DNA of 64,000 nt from Sisyra terminalis (taxonomy: Eukaryota; Arthropoda; Insecta; Neuroptera; Sisyridae). Shown here in pieces: positions 56,809 to 64,000 of this stretch (position 1 is its first letter; every line of letters begins with the position of its first letter). The DNA lies in contig OY292275.1 of the NCBI GenBank assembly GCA_958496175.1, forward strand, positions 52,715,701-52,779,700, in the 5' to 3' direction. Made by a program: the position numbers and the translations under genes. Below the pieces are notes generated by a model. The model did not search any database. It saw nothing but the letters and a program-made list of their open reading frames with translations, and was not told where the DNA came from.

Positions 56809-59800
56809 TTAAGTTAACCATTGCAGTTTTACTGTACCATGGAAAATTTGTGACCAAAGAAAACCGCGAACTCATAATAAATATAACTTATCAGAATTAG
56901 GGTTGAATTGTTTACCTTTTAGTATTTATTATTAAGATTTTAACTGCACATATTTATTGAAAAAATACTTTTCACAGTTCATGTTTTCACTCTAAAAACA
57001 TTTCCGTTTAGTTTTAATTTTGTTACCTCGTTCTTCTCCAGTAAATTCAAATTAATCTCAAGATGTATTGCTTATGAATAATGTACCGTAAAAGTAAAGG
57101 GCTAACAAAACCTTTCTAATAATAAATCGATCGTAGGTGTTGTCGTGCATGGTAACCGTTTAATTTAACTGGAGGCTATAACGTACTGAACTTACATAAT
57201 ACCAACGTGTAATTATTTATCGGTTAAACATCGTTAGTTTGCGGGGTCATTTCATAACACAGTGGTCGTACAACCCAAGATCGTGAGGGTGACTGGTGTG
57301 AGAAGAGCTTTTGACTAGAGTATGGGCAACATCTATTTCTTGGCTCTTAAAGACATAACCGTTGTGGAAGCAAAGGGAGCAATAGGCGAAAGCGGTAAGA
57401 ACCACTCTCACCAGGTGTGTACAACTGTTCTTCGTAGCAACTCCAAGAGTTCCCAAAACATCCATCCCAACCCCCATCCTTTTATCGTGGTAAACCATGT
57501 TATAATATTGTCATTAGGACAAAACTCTCCTGTCTTATACTCTTGACGTGAAGAGGTTTGCAGCATTTGTATGAACAGCATTACATTTATACAAGTACAT
57601 CTCCTCGTTATGATAAACAATATTTTGAAATTGCGGTTTTCAAGTAATAATCAAGAATAGACGATTATTATAAAGTCCTATTTAAATTCCAAATTAAAAG
57701 TCCCCTAATTACATAGGTTTTCCTATATTTAAAGAAAATCAACACACAAAATGATGAAATTTTGAATTTGTTATTTCAATTGCAGTTCCTAAAACAAATA
57801 TTAGTTTTCAACCTTGATTATTCAGTTCTAGTTTGAAACAAGAAAGTTATTGTTACTTATCATCGAACGAAAACACTCGACAAAAGTTATATAAGATTAT
57901 CGAGATCGAAAGATGGACACAAGTTGATTAGATGTTTCGCAATAATGTCCTCAATATAGCAGTAACAATATTAGATTAAATATTACTACTTGAACATATC
58001 GAAAAATATATCCGTTAGGATATAAAAATTGAAATAATATTTTGCTTGTACTGGAAACGATATTTATGATTTGATACATCCGTAACATTTCGTTAGATTT
58101 AATTATTGTATATTTATATCAAAATATTTGTTATTAATCACTGTAACTGGATATAGAAGTTTTTAGATTTTCGATTAAAGGAAAAGTTTTAATTAGCACG
58201 CAGTCAGTAACCCTTTCTCACTGAACTCCTGAACGTGATTACTTCAACGTCTTTCTAATACTTGAATGTTTTAGTTAATCTTTATTGTCAACACTAGCAT
58301 GCATTTGGCACTTAATCCTGATTAAAAGATTAAAATTTTATTAAAAGTAGGTATAGCCATTGAAATTTTCCTACTCTTCTGTAAATATCTTCAAATAAAT
58401 TTCCACTAGTTCAAATGACGCTTTTACATTTGATACTTTCATAAAATTATGTAAACTTAATTTGAATCTTAGAGTTTCAATGAAAACGCTTTGAATTATG
58501 TAAGCAAATGATTATGAAGAATTAAAAATGTTTGAAGTGGTTTTATATATATTCGTTGTGGGTAATATTTTCAAATTGGCTGTAATACCTATTTAGTGGT
58601 GGTGGGATGGATGGGAGAAGAGGTCGCTTTTAATAATAACATGATATTCATTTCCTACGCATATGAGAAACAATGTTTAGTTGCAAATTGTTTGACATTT
58701 TGTGGTAATGTGCAAATCGTACAAGGAAGGCCTTACATACAAATAATATTGAAGTCTGTAAGCAGCCTTTCGCGTAATGACTATTGATATAGGACCTATT
58801 GTGTCTTGCAGACATTAAAAGCGGTTGAAGATATCGACTTTGTTGTGGTCTCTGTGTTATCTGCTTCAACTCCTTTAATACTATTTTATCATGGATTCAT
58901 ACAGCATATTTGCCTGAATAAAATTCAATTTTCATATAATTTTAACAACCTCACAACATACTGCGACAAAATTACATTAATTTATCAAAAGTTACGTCTT
59001 CGTGAAACGTTGGAATTTGAGACGACAAAAAAAATCGTATCTTTTCGGTTTTTTCTTGAAATTTATAGAACATATCGTGTGATGGTATTTTCGTAAGAAG
59101 CCCCATTATCACGTAATAAATGTCTCCTGTAAAGCTGAGTAGAACGAAGATTTGCCATTAGTAAAATTGTATTAGCATGACATACGTTCTTAAGAAGTTG
59201 ATGAAAATAATCAGCTATAATTTAATCTGCGCTCAAATATGGATAGTACAACATATGCTGTGTATGACGAAAACGGCACCATCTTGCACAGCACTTTACA
59301 GCTAGTTCTATGGAAGTTCAGATATATAGAAGCGCTATTGCTCTGCACTCATTTATCTCGTAGCGGCTAATGAAATTATAGCCAACGTTAGGTCATCTAC
59401 TACTCTTCTCCGTGACTCTTTGCCCCCTTTTACTTTGTATGTTTCTCTGTACTCCTGTTTACTTATTTCCCATGTTGTCGTTCCACCATCTGGCTACATT
59501 GAACTATACATACTTCCTAAAAAAAAATCATATTAAACTCAAACATTCAAAATTAAAACACCAAATCTAATACCTTCTTACATCAGTTAAATTCCACTCT
59601 TATAAATTACCTTAAATTAATCTCAAAACATATCAAATGAAATACGAGTTTACATTTAAATTACACGCGTAACTTATGTTCCGACATTAAATAAGAAATA
59701 AAATGATTAAAGATAAAACATCCACCTATAAATACTTCCAATGTCAACATTTCAGTTCAGTGTCTTAATATTTTCTTAAATTGCTGTACATTAGAGGTCG

Positions 59801-60811
59801 CAATCTTATCCCTACGGCTGACTTTATCTCTGGGGTTTTTGTAACTAATTTCATAAACAATCTGAAGAGTGATAACCGTGGCCTGCCCTTCGACTTCCTT
59901 GCGCTGGATAACTCCACTAGTAAATGTACATCTGATGAGATGAAGTAAAATCCAAGTCAAAATTAGTATCACATGAGGTGGGATGATGGGCTAGATATAT
60001 CTAAACGCGAAATTACTTTTCAAGTGCTTACACATTTATCTTGCAGACATGTATCATATTTTGTTAAGTGGACTTGTTCGTACTTCACTGTTATTATGTT
60101 CAATATTTTTTTTCGCAATTTTTTTACGAATGCTTTGTATTTTTTTGCTGAAATAAACAATATTAAGATATTCAATATCGTTTTATTTTGCTGTCTTTTA
60201 TATAAAATTTAATGAAAAACTTTTACCTTCTTTTAAGTTTTAATATATTAACACAAACTAAAAACATTTTCTTGAAATATAAACGCCATATTCATTTATG
60301 TTTTTAACACTTAGAAACATAAAAATTTTCGATAAACTAAGCTTTTATAAATCAATATTTTCCAAAGTTACATAAGCAGCAATAATAATACTCTATCTCT
60401 ACCCCTAAACAGCTTTATCACGGAGTTGAATTCTTCTCTCTAGCCTTATCTATTCCTGGCAAGATAATTTCAATCGAAATAGTCTATTCCTTTCTTTTAA
60501 TAAGTCAAAGATTATAATTCCTCTAGTTCCTTTTTTCTAGAGATTTTCCCGTTTTCTACCTACAACATTAAGTGCGAATCCTTTTCCACTCGAAATTTAA
60601 ATCCATTTAGTTAATTTTTCTTCTTGTTACCAGATCAATGATAGTTCTTTCTTCGTTCCTTATTTCAATATTTCTACAGTTCCAATTTTCTGTTTTTCTT
60701 CAGTATCACATTTAAAAGTTTAAACTTTTTTTTTTGTTTTATTTTTTTTTTCAAATATCAATCTCCAATTCATGTAATTCTACCCTTCATATATAGCGAT
60801 GTAGCGACTGC
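56809..60811. other. No gene recognised; several exon-like or regulatory-like blocks
   Basis: 57240-57560 is GC-richer and open in both directions (plus MGNIYFLALKDITVVEAKGA; minus MVYHDKRMGVGMDVLGTLGV). 58596-59096 holds two weak plus frames. 59225-59500 is GC-richer (GACGAAAACGGCACCATCTT) without a long frame. 59972-59757 (minus) encodes a hydrophobic start ILILTWILLHLI then GVIQRKEVEGQATVITLQIV; it lacks an ATG, but CATCTCATCAG at 59942-59932 could be an acceptor leading into it. None is recognised. Confidence 0.2.
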
Positions 60812-61230
60812 TTACGCATTTTCGTTATATCTTAGCGAATCGCCCGATATTTCCCGAATTTCCCGTTTTCTGGGATGATGGACACGTTTTTTAGTTAAAT
60901 GTTCTTTCCGAAGATATACAAAGGAATTTTTCTCTTTTATATCCTCATTACTTTCGGCTTTCCTGCAATTATATCCATTCCATAAGTTTCCCCAGTAACA
61001 ATCAGTAATAGTAATATACAGTAATAGTAATAGTAATTGTAGTAATCCCAGTAATCCCAGTAACAGTCTAAAATAATTTGCCATAACCTTTCCGTTTTTA
61101 CCAGTAATACCAAATCGTCGGTGTAGATGGTAACTTTGATGATTTTTTCACCCATTGTAAAGGTTCCACATTCGTCGAGAACTTCATTTGTCAATCATTC
61201 CATGTATTTTATCCTACAGGAAGTAGTATC
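60812..61230 (-). pseudogene. Non-LTR reverse transcriptase fragment with in-frame microsatellite
   Basis: Minus strand: EVLDECGTFTMGEKI, then IYTDDLVLLVKTERLWQIIL (RT catalytic block, YTDD where YADD is usual), then about 24 codons of D/Y/L encoded by AGTAAT-like repeats (about 61070-60998), then ETYGMDI and KPKVMRI, then after a frame change NEDIKEKNSFVYLRKEH. Insect endonuclease-reverse transcriptases read LDE.GI.VNG..IN.IRYADD, ..YG..IN..KTKVM. The frame runs through the repeat, so the expansion did not break it. Upstream and downstream RT parts are missing or unreadable. Related in type to the tails at 48.1 and 49.0 kb. Confidence 0.7.
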
Positions 61231-61268
61231 CTTGGAAAACGCCTCTATTATTATATAACAAGTAGAAA

Positions 61269-61500
61269 CCCGTGAAATATTCATAGCCAACACTGATATA
61301 AAAACGTAAAAAGTGAAAAATGACAAAAGATGTCAATTAAATAGATGCCAATCGAAATGGCAGTCGGAGTAAATAACAAATATCAGTAATTTGAAATTTG
61401 AGACAATGATTATTATATTTAGTTTTCAAATATGTTTTCCTTTTCACACACAAAATTATGTATCTATAAACATTTTCTTTTCTCTGATTTTCCCAAGATG
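61269..61500 (-). repeat. Dispersed repeat family A, copy 6 (half element)
   Basis: Starts CGTGAAATATTCATAGCCAA, matching the left end of the next copy, and continues with diverged family sequence (GAGACAATGATTATTATATT). The sequence just before it (TCTATTATTATATAACAAG) also matches the flank of copy 7, so the two may be a tandem duplication. Confidence 0.6.
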
Positions 61501-61541
61501 CATAAATGCATTTATCTATTATTATATTAACTTGTAACTAC

Positions 61542-61947
61542 CTATGAAATATTCACAGCCAACACTGACAAATGAATGAAATCAATAATACAGTTTAAAC
61601 AAATGACAACAATCAATTAATTGAAGTTTAAGATAGTAATTGTCATGTTATTTGGTTTTTACTCACATTTATCTATTTAAATACATTTTTTGTTCTTTTT
61701 TTGGTGCCATACATAAATATATACATTTTCCTATTATTGATTATATAACAGGAATGTATTTCGGTAAAGACAGCGGACAAAGAATGTATTAAAACACTTA
61801 CGTTTAAGTAAAATTGCAATATTAAAATAATCAAATTTGAACTTACCGATTGTTGTCATTTGTATCAATTGTCGTTTCAATGTTATTCATTTGAATTTTT
61901 TTGAAATATTTCAGCAATCGTAGTGTAGGCTGTGAATATTTCACGGG
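61542..61947. mobile_element. Family A, copy 7: palindromic form with ~180-bp inverted arms
   Basis: CTATGAAATATTCACAGCC at the left and GGCTGTGAATATTTCACGGG at the right are complementary, as are AAACAAATGACAACAATC (61603) and GATTGTTGTCATTTGTATC (61849). The other copies look like one arm of this structure, so family A may be a long-inverted-repeat MITE. Target duplication not clear. Confidence 0.65.
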
Positions 61948-62035
61948 TAGCCAGCCTTCTAGCCTACTTCCATGCCAGTGATTCTTTATTTAAAATTTGA
62001 TAACACTTATTTTGATAACCGCCACTTAAACTATA

Positions 62036-62676
62036 TAGAGGTGTGAAAATTATTAAACTCAAAAGAAAATTTTTGCTTTCTTCCGGCAATGTATTGCCCA
62101 GACTGTAAAACATCTAACATCAGTTATGGTTTGGAGCTGCATGTCAGCAAAGGGTACCAGTAGGATATACATTGTAAAAGGTACTATGAGGCAAGACCAA
62201 TATAACTATACAAGTCTTTGAAACGAGTTTATTGCCTCAAACTAAAGATTGGTTTCCGAAAAAAAAAATATTTTTATGCAGGATGGAGCTCCTTGCCATA
62301 AAGCCCAAAAAACATATGGATTTCCTTAAAAATTCTAACATTAATGTGCCTTCTTGACCAGGAAATAGTCCTAATGCTAATCCCATAGAAAATTTTTGGG
62401 TCATTGTGAAGAAAAAACTAAAAAAATAACATATTACATCACGGGTTGATTCTGATTACCGAACTCATTAACATTTGGCATCATAATAAAATATAAATAA
62501 AAAAAATAGTATAGAGCATGCCAGGATGGGAAAAATAAATTATAAACAATAAAAGGTACCACACAAAATATTAGATGAGGGAAATTATTGTAATTTTTAA
62601 ATTTATGACATTTAAAAACAAAAATGAGATTTTTTTCTCTTGAGCTGTTTTGAGTCTAATAATTTTCACACCTCTG
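62036..62676 (+). mobile_element. Deleted Tc1 element with terminal inverted repeats and TA duplication
   Basis: Ends TAGAGGTGTGAAAATTATTA (62036) and TAATAATTTTCACACCTCTG (to 62676) are inverted over about 30 bp, flanked by TA on both sides (62034-62035, 62677-62678), the Tc1/mariner target. Inside, transposase relics read SVMVWSCMSAKGTSRIYIVK, GTMRQDQYN, IFMQDGAPCHKAQKT and NPIENFWVIV after frameshifts. These are the second and third catalytic acid regions of the DDE domain; the DNA-binding part and first acid are deleted. Non-autonomous, and could have moved only with outside transposase. Confidence 0.88.
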
Positions 62677-62699
62677 TATTATTATTCAACTTTATTTAT

Positions 62700-63240
62700 T
62701 TATTTATTTGTATAGTCTTAAATAATATTTCACTTATGAAATTTCTTTCTAAGACTATATAGAATTTAAAGTCTTAAAGCTCAGAAGCTCTTTAAATATT
62801 TTCATTAAAAACTTGATTTTAAACTATTAGTTGAACGGGAAAGTTAAAGAACGTTTTTCTTTATGGATTTAAAATAAAAGTTGGCAAAAAGTCTTTAAAT
62901 ATATATAAAAATATTTTGAAGTTATCCAGGATATAATTAAATCTAACCCTTGACTTGCACGTTCTTTTTAAATTGCTTAATTTTACTTTAACACGATCGA
63001 CACAAAACCAAGTAGAAATCTCGTACAAAAAAATTAAAATAATTTTCTTTTTCATCGCTGTTTCATTGTAACGTTTTACAAGAGGAAAAATTTGTAATGT
63101 AATTGGAGAAAACATGCATTTATCGTAGCAAGTTTGAATAGAGAATCTGTGTAGTTTGTGTACCTTTTATAAAGTTTTCAAGTAATTTTTTGGCGAAAAT
63201 CGCTGCAAAAATGATTCATATACAATTTGTAACAAGTTTA
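62700..63240. other. No gene recognised
   Basis: A+T-rich; the minus frame at 63115-62861 has no family features. Confidence 0.3.
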
Positions 63241-63610
63241 ATAATATGATATGACGTTGATTTGGAACAGGGACCACTCATACCATTCCCTCTTGCAAAA
63301 CGACATATTCTCTGTTCGCCAGAGCTTTAGTATCAGTTACAGTCTGGTTGTTACCAAGAAATGTACAACGTTAAGTTTGCAACAACAATGCAACGCAAGT
63401 AAGTTGTGTAGAGTTGCATTCAGATGTACCACATACACAATCAAAACTTTGCGGACGGCCTGGAATGTTGAAAGACACACAACAACAGTACTATATGACG
63501 ATGAGATTGCGAAGATGGGTAAAACGGGAGAGAATGGGAATTCTGTCCATTGGGGACTTTCTTCCTTGATTCACATTTGATGGGAGTGGTCACACCCCAC
63601 TGACGAAGAA
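63241..63610. other. GC-richer block, possible exon
   Basis: A 109-codon plus frame (63251-63580) spans a composition-shifted block. GGAACAG at 63265-63271 could be a weak acceptor and CGCAA|GTAAGT at 63395-63405 is a strong donor, bounding about 128 nt that read HSLLQNDIFSVRQSFSISYS and CTTLSLQQQCNA. No homology known. Confidence 0.22.
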
Positions 63611-64000
63611 TTCAACTGTCCGCATAGAAAGACAACAAACATGGTATATCAACTTTTCTAAGAAATGCAGGAACTACGCTTCCAGCGTTTCAAACTAAAT
63701 GGATAGTGCATTATTATATATTTGAAATATTTAGGACGGACGACCAAAAAAAAAAAACAGAAATCTTTTATTCTCTTTAATTTTGCCACTCATCGCTATA
63801 TTTTTATTCTTAGTATAATTGATTTTCATCAGGACACAAGTTTACAGACCCGTACCAAATTCATCTTCATAAATTCAGATTAACTTTAAAAGATTCCCCG
63901 TTTCTGCAAGAGAGCAATGTTAATGGTCTTAAGATTTTATGTGCTCTTTTAACTGGAATGCAAGGGGTTGTAATGGACACTATAAGAACGCCGTTTGTCC
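63611..64000. other. No gene recognised
   Basis: Nothing supported up to the window end. Confidence 0.3.

Noticed and set aside
1..64000. tRNA, rRNA, CRISPR array, LTR retrotransposon or viral genes
   Set aside because: I looked for tRNA B-box strings with matching folds, rRNA-like blocks, regularly spaced direct repeats, long direct terminal repeats and viral motifs, and found none I could support.

Overview
The window is A+T-rich eukaryotic DNA, most likely from an insect. It has many short T/A runs, several insect-type transposon families (Jockey and other non-LTR reverse transcriptases, Tc1, mariner-like and hAT DNA transposons), intron-style splice signals and no compact gene spacing. 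I recognise no complete cellular protein-coding gene, no tRNA or rRNA gene, no CRISPR array and no LTR retrotransposon. It reads as intergenic or long-intron sequence filled with decayed mobile elements; a beetle or another repeat-rich insect order is only a guess.

Layout. 1-1160: decayed Jockey-type retrotransposon. 6.0-6.2 kb: hAT-type miniature element. 7.3-8.3 kb: tandem 0.33-kb repeats with a foldback insertion. 9.2-10.0 kb: two small open frames on opposite strands that could be exons. 10.7-11.1 kb: Jockey 3' end. 13.6-13.8 kb: a strikingly GC-rich block behind a strong splice acceptor on the minus strand. 15.6-21.4 kb: a cluster of foldback elements with hammerhead-ribozyme-like cores, mixed with an older direct duplication and a dispersed repeat here called family A. 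25.6-26.9 kb: another foldback and an internally deleted hAT transposon with both ends. 31.4-34.1 kb: hAT-type MITE, Tc1 fragment and a Jockey reverse transcriptase on the minus strand. 36.1-36.3 kb: another ribozyme-like foldback. 37.5-38.5 and 41.3-42.9 kb: diverged direct duplications. 45.6-46.4 kb: a possible transposon with a short coding remnant. 48.1-49.2 kb: two reverse-transcriptase C-terminal fragments. 52.7-53.1 kb: an inverted duplication of a mariner-like transposase piece. 55.8-56.8 kb: a 1-kb foldback element with a perfect 8-bp target duplication. 60.8-62.7 kb: a third kind of reverse-transcriptase relic, two copies of family A and a deleted Tc1 element.

The most interesting signal is the set of hammerhead-like motifs. 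Three unrelated repeat families carry the same arrangement: short stem I, CUGANGA core, one extra base, stem II hairpin, GAA, a self-complementary stem III (ACGU or AUGCGU), a cleavage base H and the other half of stem I. The stem sequences differ between families but still pair. This covariation points to a shared type I hammerhead ribozyme. Such ribozymes are known in Penelope-like retroelements and small non-coding retroelements; which of these the elements here belong to cannot be settled from the window.

A second theme is foldback architecture: at least seven long inverted repeats, some with target duplications and one made of transposase coding sequence. Candidate exons and a possible recursive splice site are listed with low confidence, because coding potential cannot be tested without transcripts or related genomes.
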